Assembly (NCBI GenBank): GCA_964653145.1
Contig: CAZZCG010000012.1
Span: 32,242-96,241, forward strand
DNA length: 64,000 nucleotides
Direction: 5' to 3'
Source of the DNA: Pseudocalidococcus sp964653145
Lineage (GTDB): Bacteria; Cyanobacteriota; Cyanobacteriia; Thermosynechococcales; Thermosynechococcaceae
This document shows, one piece after another, positions 1 through 8,621 of the stretch. Made by a program: the position numbers and the translations under genes. Under the pieces are notes generated by a model. It ran no database searches. It saw only the letters and a program-made list of their open reading frames with translations, and had not been told where the DNA came from. Numbering within the stretch: position 1 is the stretch's first letter; the number at the start of each line of letters is the position of its first letter.

Positions 1-512
1 AACTTGGTTCCAACGGGCAGCACGGCCTGGATCGGGTAATGGGTTCCTTCTGCCACATAAATATTTTGGGTTTTGCTGGCAAAAGGCTGCACTTGGACCG
101 CTTGATCGGCGGGGACAATTTGCAAATTTACCGGGTACTTGACATCAGCAAAGGGTGATCCGCGCAGGGTGGCAAACAGGGCAAAAAGAATTGGGAGTTG
201 CAGGAGTAAGGGAAAACATCCCGCTAGGGGATTACCAAATTCTTTATAGACCTCGGACATGGCTTGCTGTTGCTTGGCCGGATCGCTTTTATATTTCTCT
301 TGGATTTCCTTGACCCGCTCCTGCATAATCGGCTGGACTACTTTCATCCGGCGCATACTGCGGATCGAGCCAGCACTTAGGGGGTAAACCGCAAACCGAA
401 TCACTAATGTCAGTGCGATAATCGCCAGGCCATAGCTCGGCACAATCCCGTAGAAAAAATCCAGGATCGGCAACATGACATTGCTAGAAATAAACCCAAT
501 ACCAAAATCCAT
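1..512 (-). CDS. yidC: membrane protein insertase YidC/Oxa1 (3' part outside window)
   Basis: Reading the minus strand from ATG at 510-512 gives an open frame to the window edge, starting MDFGIGFISSNVMLPILDFF. It continues with the YidC/Oxa1 core: a first membrane segment, the basic loop SIRSMRRMKVVQPIMQERVK, the segment around KEFGNPLAGCFPLLLQLPI, and LFALFATLRGSPF. YidC/Oxa1/Alb3 proteins insert proteins into the plasma and, in cyanobacteria, thylakoid membranes, alone or with SecYEG. It is the last visible gene of the rpmH-rnpA-PH-yidC series, the conserved bacterial order, and starts 56 bases after the PH gene. The C-terminal part lies beyond base 1. The family call is firm. Confidence 0.93.
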   Translation of the reverse strand, partial: MDFGIGFISSNVMLPILDFFYGIVPSYGLAIIALTLVIRFAVYPLSAGSIRSMRRMKVVQPIMQERVKEIQEKYKSDPAKQQQAMSEVYKEFGNPLAGCFPLLLQLPILFALFATLRGSPFADVKYPVNLQIVPADQAVQVQPFASKTQNIYVAEGTHYPIQAVLPVGTK

Positions 513-568
513 GAACGATCCCAATCCCTAGCGCAAGAACAGCAGTTTAAGGCAATCTGAACCCTATC

Positions 569-961
569 TTAGCGGCCGACGGCCCCACTGACACTTTGGG
601 CTTGGGGGGTTAACCGTTCTGAGATAAAGGCATAGACATCCCGGAATCGAGGCACAGCGCGCATTTCTAAGCGATTCCCATCCTTCAGGGTGACCACCAT
701 ATCGCCATAGGCTCCCCAACCCCGCGGCACGGTGACAATCTTAGTTATTTCGCTATAAACCACATCCGAGCGATCACGGCCCAGCCAACCACCAATCACG
801 GTTACCCGACGATCCGTAATCCGATACCGCACCCACAGGGCCCGAACAATTGCCCCCACAGTCAAAGGTAGGCAAATTACCGTAAAGCCCAAAAGAATAT
901 TGAAAAACAAATCTCCCCAGTGGGGGCCGCCTTCGTAATAAATATCTTCTTTAATGCCCAT
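569..961 (-). CDS. PH-domain (bPH_2-like) membrane protein between rnpA and yidC
   Basis: A 130-residue protein. A hydrophobic stretch at about residues 18-45 is followed by a compact beta-rich domain with YRITDRRVTVIGGWLGRD and a positively charged middle, the look of bacterial PH-like (DUF304-type) domains. Cyanobacteria commonly carry such a gene at this place in the rpmH-rnpA-yidC cluster; no function is established. Its ATG lies inside the end of rnpA (11-base overlap), so the two are probably translationally coupled. The C-terminal ten residues are poorly structured. Assignment rests on fold pattern and position. Confidence 0.82.
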   Translation of the reverse strand: MGIKEDIYYEGGPHWGDLFFNILLGFTVICLPLTVGAIVRALWVRYRITDRRVTVIGGWLGRDRSDVVYSEITKIVTVPRGWGAYGDMVVTLKDGNRLEMRAVPRFRDVYAFISERLTPQAQSVSGAVGR

Positions 962-1328
962 ATAAAATCCCTGCTTGTGCCAATAGCTGCTTTAATTCTG
1001 GCAGAAATTGCTCGGCCTGGAGATCTACAGCCCCACGTCTGGCAATGATGATGATGTCTAAATCTGGTGGGAAATGACTTGATAACTCCCGGCTGGCCTG
1101 GCGAATCCGGCGTTTGACTTGGTTGCGCTTTACGGCTAAATTGCTGACTTTTTTACCAACCACAATCCCAATTCGAGTTGGTTCCTGCACTGAAGCCGCC
1201 GCGCCTAAAAGTCTATTGCCCCGTGGTAAGACCCAGGCCACGAAGTATTGCCCATGCCAGCTTTGCCCCAGTTGATAAATGGCTTGAAAATCTTGGCGAG
1301 ACCGCAGCCGATGGGGGCCTGGCAGCAT
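951..1328 (-). CDS. rnpA: ribonuclease P protein component
   Basis: 125 residues. RnpA binds the catalytic RNase P RNA and helps mature tRNA 5' ends. The N-terminus MLPGPHRLRSRQDFQAIYQ and the basic signature around residues 55-80 (IGIVVGKKVSNLAVKRNQVK followed by RRIRQASRE) are the family's RNR motif region. Length is normal. The start codon shares one base with the rpmH stop (TAATG), so translation is coupled to rpmH, and the 3' end overlaps the next gene by 11 bases. Part of the rpmH-rnpA-PH-yidC operon. Confidence 0.96.
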   Translation of the reverse strand: MLPGPHRLRSRQDFQAIYQLGQSWHGQYFVAWVLPRGNRLLGAAASVQEPTRIGIVVGKKVSNLAVKRNQVKRRIRQASRELSSHFPPDLDIIIIARRGAVDLQAEQFLPELKQLLAQAGILYGH

Positions 1329-1465
1329 TAGACAGCGAGACGTTTCCGCCCTTTGCGCCGTCGTGCTTTAATCACCACCTGGCCTGTGTGAGTCCGCATT
1401 CTGGCCCGAAACCCCGAAGTCCGTTTGCGTTTGCGAACTGTGCCGCCCAAAGTACGTTTAGTCAT
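1328..1465 (-). CDS. rpmH: 50S ribosomal protein L34
   Basis: A 45-residue, very basic protein read on the minus strand from ATG at 1463-1465. It begins MTKRTLGGTVRKRKRTSGFR and ends KARRRKGRKRLAV, the L34 pattern. L34 is a small component of the large ribosomal subunit. It is first in the leftward operon and diverges from dnaA, the arrangement seen around many bacterial origins. The stop codon overlaps the rnpA start by one base. The gene is short but unmistakable. Confidence 0.97.
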   Translation of the reverse strand: MTKRTLGGTVRKRKRTSGFRARMRTHTGQVVIKARRRKGRKRLAV

Positions 1466-1566
1466 AGCCCTATAATCTTCTTAGCTTGTGATGAATTATT
1501 GCCAACTCACAATCCCATTGATTGCGCCCTAATTAGGCATTTCTAAGCGGGACTTTTCATCTTACC
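1466..1566. promoter_or_regulatory. divergent promoter region between rpmH and dnaA
   Basis: About 100 bases separate the outward-facing rpmH and dnaA starts, so both promoters must lie here or in the flanking leaders. I see no DnaA box of the type found downstream of dnaA, so autoregulation by DnaA through this segment is not supported by sequence. Exact start sites cannot be placed. Confidence 0.5.
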
Positions 1567-3015
1567 ATGCCCGACCCCAAAGTTCATTCCCTCCCCCTCG
1601 ACTCAGATCAACGAGCGGAGACCTCCCCGCAGACGTTTTGGAATAGTATTCTCGAGCGCTTGCAACTTCTCCTGAGCCGACCAACCTTTGAAACTTGGAT
1701 TAAAACCGCCACGGTGGAGAGTTTTGATGGCCAGGTCTTGGTGGTCTGCATGCCCAACCCGTTCGCCCGAAACTGGCTGCAAAAGTATTACCTGAAAACC
1801 ATCTCTGATGTCGCCCACGATGTCATGGGGCATCCAGTGGAAATTCAGTTGGCTGTTGCTTTAGGCAGTGAGGAGAATGTCGAAGTTGCTACCCCTCCCA
1901 ACCAAACCTTAGAACTAGTACCCAACAATCAATCAGGCCCATCCTTACTGGTACCACCACCGGCTCCAAGCCGTGACCGCATTGGTGAGCTCAATCCAAA
2001 GTACGTTTTTTCTCGCTATGTGGTTGGGCCCAATAATCGCATGGCCCACGCCGCCTGTTTAGCCGTTGCTGAATCCCCAGGCCGGGAGTTTAACCCATTG
2101 TTTCTCTGTGGGGGGGTAGGGCTAGGGAAAACCCATCTGATGCAAGCCATTGGTCACTACCGCCTCGAAATTGACCCCCAGGCCAAGATTTTTTATGTTT
2201 CCACTGAGCAATTCACCAATGATTTAATCGCCGCCATCCGCAAAGACAGTATGCAAACCTTCCGCGAGCATTACCGGGCTGTGGATGTGATTTTGGTGGA
2301 TGATATTCAGTTCATTGAAGGCAAAGAATACACCCAGGAGGAGTTTTTCCACACATTCAACACTCTCCATGAAGCTGGGAAGCAGGTGGTTCTGGCCTCA
2401 GATCGGCCGCCTAGCCAAATTCCGCGACTACAAGAACGGCTGTGTTCGCGCTTTTCCATGGGCCTGATTGCTGACATTCAACCCCCCGATCTCGAAACCC
2501 GGATGGCGATTCTGCAGAAAAAAGCTGAGTACGAAAATATCCGTCTGCCCCGAGAAGTCGTGGAATACATTGCCTCTAGCTATACCTCCAACATCCGGGA
2601 ACTTGAGGGAGCCTTAATCCGAGCCGTGGCCTATATTTCAATTTCTGGGCTTTCGATGACGGTGGAGAACATTGCCCCGGTTTTGAATCCAGCTAACCGC
2701 AAAATTGAAGCCTCACCCGAAATAATTTTCAACGTGATTACCGAAGCCTTTGGAGTAGCGATTGAGGACTTAAAAGGAAACTCCCGCCGTCGCGAAATCA
2801 GCACAGCTCGGCAAGTGGGAATGTATTTAATGCGGCAATACACCGGTCTGAGCTTGCCCAAAATTGGGGATGAATTTGGCGGTAAAGACCATACGACGGT
2901 GATGTACGGCTGTGAAAAAGTGGCAGAACTCCAGCGCACCGATCCTGAAATGGGCTCCCTGTTACGGCAACTGAGTGACCGCATCAATCTGGCCAGCCGT
3001 CCCGCTGAAGCCTGA
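1567..3015 (+). CDS. dnaA: chromosomal replication initiator protein DnaA
   Basis: 482 residues, full length. Domain I (residues 20-100) is the helicase/partner-binding fold; a proline-rich linker (about 120-145) follows; the AAA+ domain III has Walker A GGVGLGKTH near residue 182 and Walker B VDVILVDDIQF; domain IV carries the DnaA signature GGKDHTTVMYG near residue 440 that reads the 9-bp DnaA box. DnaA-ATP oligomerises at oriC and opens the DNA. The array of DnaA boxes begins within 40 bases of its stop codon. It diverges from rpmH, the ancestral bacterial layout. Confidence 0.98.
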   Translation: MPDPKVHSLPLDSDQRAETSPQTFWNSILERLQLLLSRPTFETWIKTATVESFDGQVLVVCMPNPFARNWLQKYYLKTISDVAHDVMGHPVEIQLAVALGSEENVEVATPPNQTLELVPNNQSGPSLLVPPPAPSRDRIGELNPKYVFSRYVVGPNNRMAHAACLAVAESPGREFNPLFLCGGVGLGKTHLMQAIGHYRLEIDPQAKIFYVSTEQFTNDLIAAIRKDSMQTFREHYRAVDVILVDDIQFIEGKEYTQEEFFHTFNTLHEAGKQVVLASDRPPSQIPRLQERLCSRFSMGLIADIQPPDLETRMAILQKKAEYENIRLPREVVEYIASSYTSNIRELEGALIRAVAYISISGLSMTVENIAPVLNPANRKIEASPEIIFNVITEAFGVAIEDLKGNSRRREISTARQVGMYLMRQYTGLSLPKIGDEFGGKDHTTVMYGCEKVAELQRTDPEMGSLLRQLSDRINLASRPAEA

Positions 3016-3300
<285 letters not shown>

Positions 3301-3679
3301 CAGGAACTTAAAAAGTTTGGGAAGTTTACTAGTCTAGTTTTTTCATCAGAATCACAAATGCTGGGTGATGTTTAGAAGGTATTTCACAGATCAACAGGAT
3401 TTTTCCTAGACATCGCGGCCGGGTTGGTGTCCTAAACATTTTTCCATCTGGCTCTTTATGAACCGCTCCCTGGTTGAGGTTTAAAACAGCCCTAAATCCT
3501 GCCTCTGTGTCTTGCACTTGTTCTGGGTTAGGAAAGGAATGTGACGGGTCAAGAAATGGGCTTGGGAGGGCTGCTAGGGAACCAGGCCTGGGAACTGAGG
3601 GAGGTGAACGGTTGGTTCAGGAAAGTTGTGCTAGTCTGGGGAATAAATTTTTTACCCTTAACCTGAGCTGCTACATCCT
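3301..3679. other. non-coding stretch between oriC and urtE
   Basis: About 380 bases with no gene I can support. The short open frames here lack family features and overlap each other on opposite strands. No tRNA or clear hairpin terminator was found. It probably holds the rest of the origin region and the urtE leader. Confidence 0.4.
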
Positions 3680-4393
3680 ATGGATAGCCCGACATTGCGT
3701 GTTGATGGCCTGAATGTGTACTACGGCGAGAGTCATATTCTTCGGGATGTGGACATGGGGGTGGCGGCGGGGAAAATGGTCTGCTTGATTGGGCGTAATG
3801 GGGTTGGTAAAACAACGCTCCTGAAAACCATCATGGGATTGCTGAAACCAAGAAGTGGGGACATTGCCTTCCAAGGACGTTCCCTGGCCAATGTCACCTC
3901 GGATCAGCGTGCTCGGGCTGGAATTGGCTATGTGCCCCAGGGAAGAGAAATCATTCCGCGGTTAACGGTGGGAGAAAACTTGCTCCTTGGCCTGGAGGCA
4001 ACTAAGTCTGGGGTCAAGCCCAATGCCAAAGTCCCCGAGGAGATTTTTGAACTTTTTCCGGTTTTGAAAACGATGCTGAATCGGATGGGGGGGGATTTGA
4101 GCGGTGGACAGCAACAACAATTAGCCATTGCCCGAGCATTAATGGGAAAACCCAAACTATTAGTTTTAGATGAGCCGACGGAGGGTATTCAACCATCAAT
4201 TATTTTAGAAATTGAGGCGGCGGTAAAACGAATTGTACGGGAAACTGGAATTTCCGTGTTGTTGGTGGAGCAGCATTTACATTTTGTTCGCCAGGCCGAT
4301 TGGTACTATGCCATGCAAAAGGGGGGAATTGTTTCTCAAGGGCCGACTAGTGAGTTGAGTAATGATGTGATTCAGCGATTCTTGGCTGTTTAG
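3680..4393 (+). CDS. urtE: urea/branched-chain amino acid ABC transporter ATPase, UrtE type
   Basis: 237 residues of an ABC ATPase of the LivF group. Visible are Walker A GRNGVGKTT (near residue 38), the signature LSGGQQQQLAIARAL, Walker B KLLVLDEP, and the H-loop VEQHLHF. The C-terminus HFVRQADWYYAMQKGGIVSQ and the stretch SHILRDVDMGV are closer to UrtE than to LivF. UrtE pairs with UrtD to drive UrtABC urea uptake. Here it stands alone: no urtABCD genes are within view, so the rest of the transporter must be encoded elsewhere. It is convergent with kdpD, 22 bases away. LivF of an amino acid system remains possible. Confidence 0.85.
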   Translation: MDSPTLRVDGLNVYYGESHILRDVDMGVAAGKMVCLIGRNGVGKTTLLKTIMGLLKPRSGDIAFQGRSLANVTSDQRARAGIGYVPQGREIIPRLTVGENLLLGLEATKSGVKPNAKVPEEIFELFPVLKTMLNRMGGDLSGGQQQQLAIARALMGKPKLLVLDEPTEGIQPSIILEIEAAVKRIVRETGISVLLVEQHLHFVRQADWYYAMQKGGIVSQGPTSELSNDVIQRFLAV

Positions 4394-4415
4394 CCTAACT
4401 CAAATTGAGTATTGC

Positions 4416-5540
4416 CTAGGACGTATTAGCAATGATATGTAAATCTACAGTTGCTAGTTTTCGCATTAATTTCTGACTAATCGATCCTCGTAACATGGTT
4501 TGCCAACGACTACGTCGGCTTTCGCCAATGACTATTTGGGTAACGTGTTTTTCTTGAACAACTTGAGCAATGGTACCGACAATATCAGTAGCTTCAATCC
4601 GAATAAATTCTCCTTGAAATTCTTGACAAAGACGTTCACAGGTTTCGATGTATAGAGACTCCGACTTTGTTAAAAACCGATTCGGATCCGCGACGAATAG
4701 CACATATAATTTGGCATTCATGTAGTGAGCGATTCGTCCCCCTCGCCGCATTAGTTGCACTGAATTGGGATAGGTGGAAATACAAACTAAAACTCGCTCT
4801 TGAATGTTACAGTAATCCTGCTCCATTGAACGAATATCGTCTTCAACGCTGTCAGCAATTTCCCGTAAAGAAAGCTCACGGAGTAAGGTTAAAGTTTGGC
4901 GTTGAAAGAAGTTTTGTAGGGCTTGATCAATCTTTTCCGGCGCATAGATTTTTCCTTCCCTTAGACGCTCTTGCAGTGTTTCAGGCGTGACATCAACAAC
5001 AACAACTTCTTCCGCTTCATCCAAAAGTCGATCGGGGATTCGTTCGCGCACAACTATACTGGAAATTTTGAAGACTAAATCATTAAGGCTTTCTAAGTGT
5101 TGAATATTGACAGTCGAGTAGACATCAATACCCGCTTGTAAAATTACTTCAACATCTTGATAGCGTTTCTCCCGTTCTGAACCAGGAATATTCGTATGGG
5201 CGAGTTCATCGATTAAAACCAGTTGGGGATTGCGGGTGATAATGGCCTCTACATCCATTTCTAATAAATTTCGCCCTTGCCAAATCAACTGTTTACGAGG
5301 AATTAGCTCCAGACCTTGGGCTTTATCTAACGTTTCTTGCCGACCGTGGGTTTCTAACAGGCCAATAACAACATCTAAACCTTCATCTTTAAGTCGTTTT
5401 CCTTCCTCTAACATTCTGTAGGTTTTACCCACACCTGGACACATCCCAATAAAAATCTTATGTTTGCCGCGCCGATGAGTGCCGATGTGGTTGTGGATTT
5501 CCAGAATAGGTTGGGCATTAAATGAATCTACATTATCCAT
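4416..5540 (-). CDS. kdpD: KdpD-like sensor domain protein without histidine kinase
   Basis: 374 residues. It holds only the N-terminal half of canonical KdpD: the KdpD domain with Walker A GMCPGVGKT (residues 32-40) and Walker B VLIDELAHTNIPGS, then a universal-stress-protein (UspA-like) domain at about 245-372. The four membrane segments and the histidine kinase of E. coli KdpD (about 900 residues) are absent. This short form is known in cyanobacterial kdp operons. It is the last gene, 19 bases after kdpC. Binding of a nucleotide or second messenger and modulation of the transporter or of a separate kinase is inferred. The protein looks intact, not degraded. Confidence 0.9.
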   Translation of the reverse strand: MDNVDSFNAQPILEIHNHIGTHRRGKHKIFIGMCPGVGKTYRMLEEGKRLKDEGLDVVIGLLETHGRQETLDKAQGLELIPRKQLIWQGRNLLEMDVEAIITRNPQLVLIDELAHTNIPGSEREKRYQDVEVILQAGIDVYSTVNIQHLESLNDLVFKISSIVVRERIPDRLLDEAEEVVVVDVTPETLQERLREGKIYAPEKIDQALQNFFQRQTLTLLRELSLREIADSVEDDIRSMEQDYCNIQERVLVCISTYPNSVQLMRRGGRIAHYMNAKLYVLFVADPNRFLTKSESLYIETCERLCQEFQGEFIRIEATDIVGTIAQVVQEKHVTQIVIGESRRSRWQTMLRGSISQKLMRKLATVDLHIIANTS

Positions 5541-5559
5541 TGATAATAAACCTTAAATT

Positions 5560-6129
5560 CTAAAGCTGATCTAAGGCTAAATTCAGTTGCAAGATGTTTA
5601 CGCCGGGCTCACCAAAAATGCCTAAAAAACGGCTGTCTGTATGTTTCTCGATCAGAGTTTGAACTTGATCCGGTGAAAGATTCCGGGCCTGGGCAATCCG
5701 GTTAGCTTGGTTTTGAGCTGAGGCAATTGAAATATGGGGATCTAGACCAGAACCAGAACTATAGACTAAATCCGCTGTGGGTTTAATACCTGCCGTTTTT
5801 AAGCGAGTGATTTCAGGTTTAATTCGGTCTAACAGTTCGGGATTGCTGGGAGCTAAATTGCTGGCTCCTGAGAGGCCGGTGGGTTGGGCATCTTCTCCTT
5901 CGCTATAATTAATTGCACTGGGACGACCCCCAAAATAGCGATCTGAGGTAAATGTTTGGCCAATTAAAGCTGAACCGATAATTTTTTGATTTGAGTTGGT
6001 GATTAGACTACCGTTGGCCTGGAATGGGAATGCGACTTGACCAATGACTAGAATAAGCAAGGGGTAAATTAAAGCTGTTAAGATCCAGAGCATGGCTGAA
6101 CTGCGAATCGCAATAACTAAATCACGCAT
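5560..6129 (-). CDS. kdpC: potassium-transporting ATPase subunit C
   Basis: 189 residues. KdpC stabilises the KdpFABC high-affinity K+ pump. A single N-terminal membrane helix (about residues 10-33) is followed by the periplasmic domain with SALIGQTFTSDRYFGGRPSA and the C-terminal GEPGVNILQLNLALD, both family landmarks. YSSGSGLDPHIS is the most conserved motif and is present. The ATG lies within the end of a 21-codon reading frame (8-base overlap), suggesting translational coupling. Confidence 0.96.
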   Translation of the reverse strand: MRDLVIAIRSSAMLWILTALIYPLLILVIGQVAFPFQANGSLITNSNQKIIGSALIGQTFTSDRYFGGRPSAINYSEGEDAQPTGLSGASNLAPSNPELLDRIKPEITRLKTAGIKPTADLVYSSGSGLDPHISIASAQNQANRIAQARNLSPDQVQTLIEKHTDSRFLGIFGEPGVNILQLNLALDQL

Positions 6130-6187
6130 AATGTTTAAAACTCTTAATCACAACCAAGGCAAACAGAATTACAGCAAAAATCAACAT
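6122..6187 (-). CDS. 21-residue membrane peptide between kdpF-like gene and kdpC
   Basis: Minus-strand ATG at 6185-6187 preceded by AAGGA at suitable spacing, encoding MLIFAVILFALVVIKSFKHY plus a final Ala, then TGA. It is one hydrophobic helix with a basic tail. The stop overlaps the kdpC start by 8 bases and it begins 9 bases after the kdpF-like stop, so it sits tightly in the operon. It resembles the single-helix small subunits that lock onto membrane pumps, but I recognise no family. It may be only a coupling leader for kdpC. Confidence 0.55.
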   Translation of the reverse strand: MLIFAVILFALVVIKSFKHYA

Positions 6188-6196
6188 GATACATCC

Positions 6197-6472
6197 TTAA
6201 AATCGTTCTGGCTCGATAATCACCACCATTAAATAAATGCCCAGGCCAAGCACCAGTACCAACAACCCGGCAATCGCATAAAGACTCCCCCGACTCATGA
6301 CTTCACCTGTGGCTCCATAAACCCCCTTCGCTAAGACTAATTGCAGTAACAATAAACCCAGAATGGCAAGAAACCGATTGCGACTTTTAGGCGAAATATC
6401 CATCAGATTTAATGACCGTAATGAATCTCTGACCAGGCCTGGAATATCGGGATTGGAAGTTTTCATAATCAA
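6197..6472 (-). CDS. kdpF: KdpF-like small subunit with N-terminal extension
   Basis: 91 residues. The last 28 (LYAIAGLLVLVLGLGIYLMV then VIIEPERF) match KdpF, the single-helix lipid-like stabiliser of KdpFABC, which is normally about 29 residues long. Here a hydrophilic N-terminus (about 1-33) and an extra membrane helix (about 34-53) precede it. It lies between kdpB and kdpC, not before kdpA as in E. coli. An ORF at this place in cyanobacterial kdp operons has been called kdpG. Placement and C-terminal motif support the call. The role of the extension is unknown. Confidence 0.8.
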   Translation of the reverse strand: MIMKTSNPDIPGLVRDSLRSLNLMDISPKSRNRFLAILGLLLLQLVLAKGVYGATGEVMSRGSLYAIAGLLVLVLGLGIYLMVVIIEPERF

Positions 6473-6507
6473 AACCCTAAAAAGCTGATGGTTAAGTCAC
6501 AATCGAA

Positions 6508-8589
6508 TTAAACGAATCCAACACTATCAATCACCACATCAATGACTTTAATTGCAATAAATGGCGCAATAATTCCCCCCAGGCCATAGATGAGGATGTT
6601 CCGTTGTAACAGTTGATTGGCAGTTAAAGGTCGGAAATTCACACCCTTCAACGCTAAGGGAATCAATGCCGGAATAATCAGTGCGTTATAAATCAAAGCC
6701 GATAATACTGCCGATTCAGGACTTTTTAACCCCATGATATTCAACGCTCCAATGCCCGCCGCGGCAAACATGGCCGGAATAATTGCAAAATACTTAGCGA
6801 CATCATTGGCAATGGAAAACGTGGTTAAGGCTCCCCGAGTAATCAGTAATTGTTTTCCAATTGTGACTAAGTCAATTAACTTGGTCGGGTCGGAGTCTAA
6901 GTCCACCATGTTCGCAGCTTCTTTGGCGGCTTGGGTTCCAGAATTCATCGCTAGACCAACATTGGCCTGGGCTAAAGCTGGAGCATCATTCGTTCCATCG
7001 CCGGTCATGGCTACGAGTTTCCCCTTGGCCTGTTCCTGTTGAATCACCCGAATTTTATCTTCTGGGGTCGCCTCGGCAATAAAGTCATCCACCCCCGCTT
7101 CTTGGGCAATGTATTGGGCGGTGATGTGGTTATCCCCTGTGAGCATGATGGTTTTGACTCCCATCCGCCGCAGTTGGGCAAAGCGTTCTCGAATCCCTGG
7201 CTTAATAATGTCTTTGAGGTAAATCACTCCATAGATTTCTTGATCTTGGCAAACTGCTAAGGGTGTTCCTCCTTGACGTGACACGGTTTCAAAGGCTGTG
7301 TCCACATCAGGCGTGGCCTGGCCTCCCCGTGAACGGACAAATCCCCGAATCGCATCCACGGCTCCTTTCCGAAATTCTGTGCCTTGGGGTAAATCGGTGC
7401 CACTCATCCGGGTTCGGGCGGAAAACTCAACTCCGGTAGCTGTCTTAAGTGGAAAGTCAACCTTAGCTCCCAACTGCTCGGCTAAACGGACGATGGATTT
7501 ACCCTCTGGGGTCGTATCAAAAATACTGGCAGCCAAAGCAATCTGAGCCACTTTTTCTAAGGGATGACCATTGACTGGAATAAACGATTCAGCCAAGCGG
7601 TTGCCTAACGTAATAGTTCCGGTTTTATCCAAGACCAAGGTATTAATATCCCCACAGGCCTCAACCGCTCGCCCGGAAGTTGCCACGACATTAAACTGGG
7701 CCACCCGATCCATCCCGGCAATCCCAATCGCACTTAAGAGACCGCCAATGGTTGTGGGAATTAGCGCCACTAACAAGGCAATCAAAATCGCCACACTGAC
7801 CGAACTGTTCACATAATTGGCCGGGAAGGGTAATGTTGCCACCACAATCAAAAACACCAAGGTCAAGACCGCTAACAACACAGTTAAGGCAATTTCATTG
7901 GGGGTTTTGCTGCGTTCGGCACCTTCAACCAGAGCAATCATCCGATCTATAAAGCCTTTGCCCGGATCCACCGTAATTGCAATCAATAGCTCATCGGAAA
8001 TCACCCGTGTTCCCCCCGTCACCGAACTGGCCACATCAGATCCCGGTTCTTTAAGGACAGGGGCTGATTCACCCGTAATCGCCGACTCATCCACCGCCGC
8101 CACACCCGCCAAAACCTCCCCATCCATCGGGATCATCTCTCCGGCAACAACTCTAATCCGATCCCCTTTGCGGAGGGTACTGGAATTAACGGCGATAAAA
8201 CTGCCATCGGGATTTTGCTTTTGGGAAGTGCTATCGGAACGAGTGGATCGTAAAGCATCGGCCTGGGCTTTCCCGCGTCCTTCCGCAACCGATTCGGCAA
8301 AATTGGCAAAGATCACAGTCGCCAGCAAAATGACACAAATTGAACCATTAAACAGATGTGATCGATCACTGGTAACGACCCCAAACAGGCCTGGGTTTAG
8401 CGTTAATAAAAATGTAATCAATGTTCCCACCCAGACGAGAAACATGACCGGATTTTTAACAGCAATGCGAGGATCGAGCTTTAAGACAGCCTCCCAGGCC
8501 GCGCGTTGATAAAGACCGGATAAATTCGCTTTGGGGGTATGACGCCGACTAGAGCGTGGGCCGCCGGGTTGAGTGAGTTTAGTTCCCAT
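6508..8589 (-). CDS. kdpB: potassium-transporting P-type ATPase subunit B
   Basis: 693 residues, normal length. This is the catalytic subunit of KdpFABC. Key features are the phosphorylation site DKTGT with Asp at about residue 321, the TGES actuator loop (ITGESAPV), the hinge motif MTGDGTNDAPALAQANVGLA, and SPESAVLSALIYNALIIPAL in the C-terminal helices. Seven membrane segments are apparent. It is preceded by kdpA (32-base gap) and followed by the KdpF-like gene (35 bases), all on the minus strand. Confidence 0.98.
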   Translation of the reverse strand: MGTKLTQPGGPRSSRRHTPKANLSGLYQRAAWEAVLKLDPRIAVKNPVMFLVWVGTLITFLLTLNPGLFGVVTSDRSHLFNGSICVILLATVIFANFAESVAEGRGKAQADALRSTRSDSTSQKQNPDGSFIAVNSSTLRKGDRIRVVAGEMIPMDGEVLAGVAAVDESAITGESAPVLKEPGSDVASSVTGGTRVISDELLIAITVDPGKGFIDRMIALVEGAERSKTPNEIALTVLLAVLTLVFLIVVATLPFPANYVNSSVSVAILIALLVALIPTTIGGLLSAIGIAGMDRVAQFNVVATSGRAVEACGDINTLVLDKTGTITLGNRLAESFIPVNGHPLEKVAQIALAASIFDTTPEGKSIVRLAEQLGAKVDFPLKTATGVEFSARTRMSGTDLPQGTEFRKGAVDAIRGFVRSRGGQATPDVDTAFETVSRQGGTPLAVCQDQEIYGVIYLKDIIKPGIRERFAQLRRMGVKTIMLTGDNHITAQYIAQEAGVDDFIAEATPEDKIRVIQQEQAKGKLVAMTGDGTNDAPALAQANVGLAMNSGTQAAKEAANMVDLDSDPTKLIDLVTIGKQLLITRGALTTFSIANDVAKYFAIIPAMFAAAGIGALNIMGLKSPESAVLSALIYNALIIPALIPLALKGVNFRPLTANQLLQRNILIYGLGGIIAPFIAIKVIDVVIDSVGFV

Positions 8590-8621
8590 ACTTTTTATCC
8601 TGATTCCTGTATCAATGTTGG

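Noticed and set aside
1178..1546. 122-codon plus-strand frame across rnpA and rpmH
   Set aside because: It is antisense to two certain genes and reads as low-complexity sequence.
7817..8509. 230-codon plus-strand open frame inside kdpB
   Set aside because: It is antisense to the strongly conserved kdpB, has no family features, and reflects the codon composition of the real gene.
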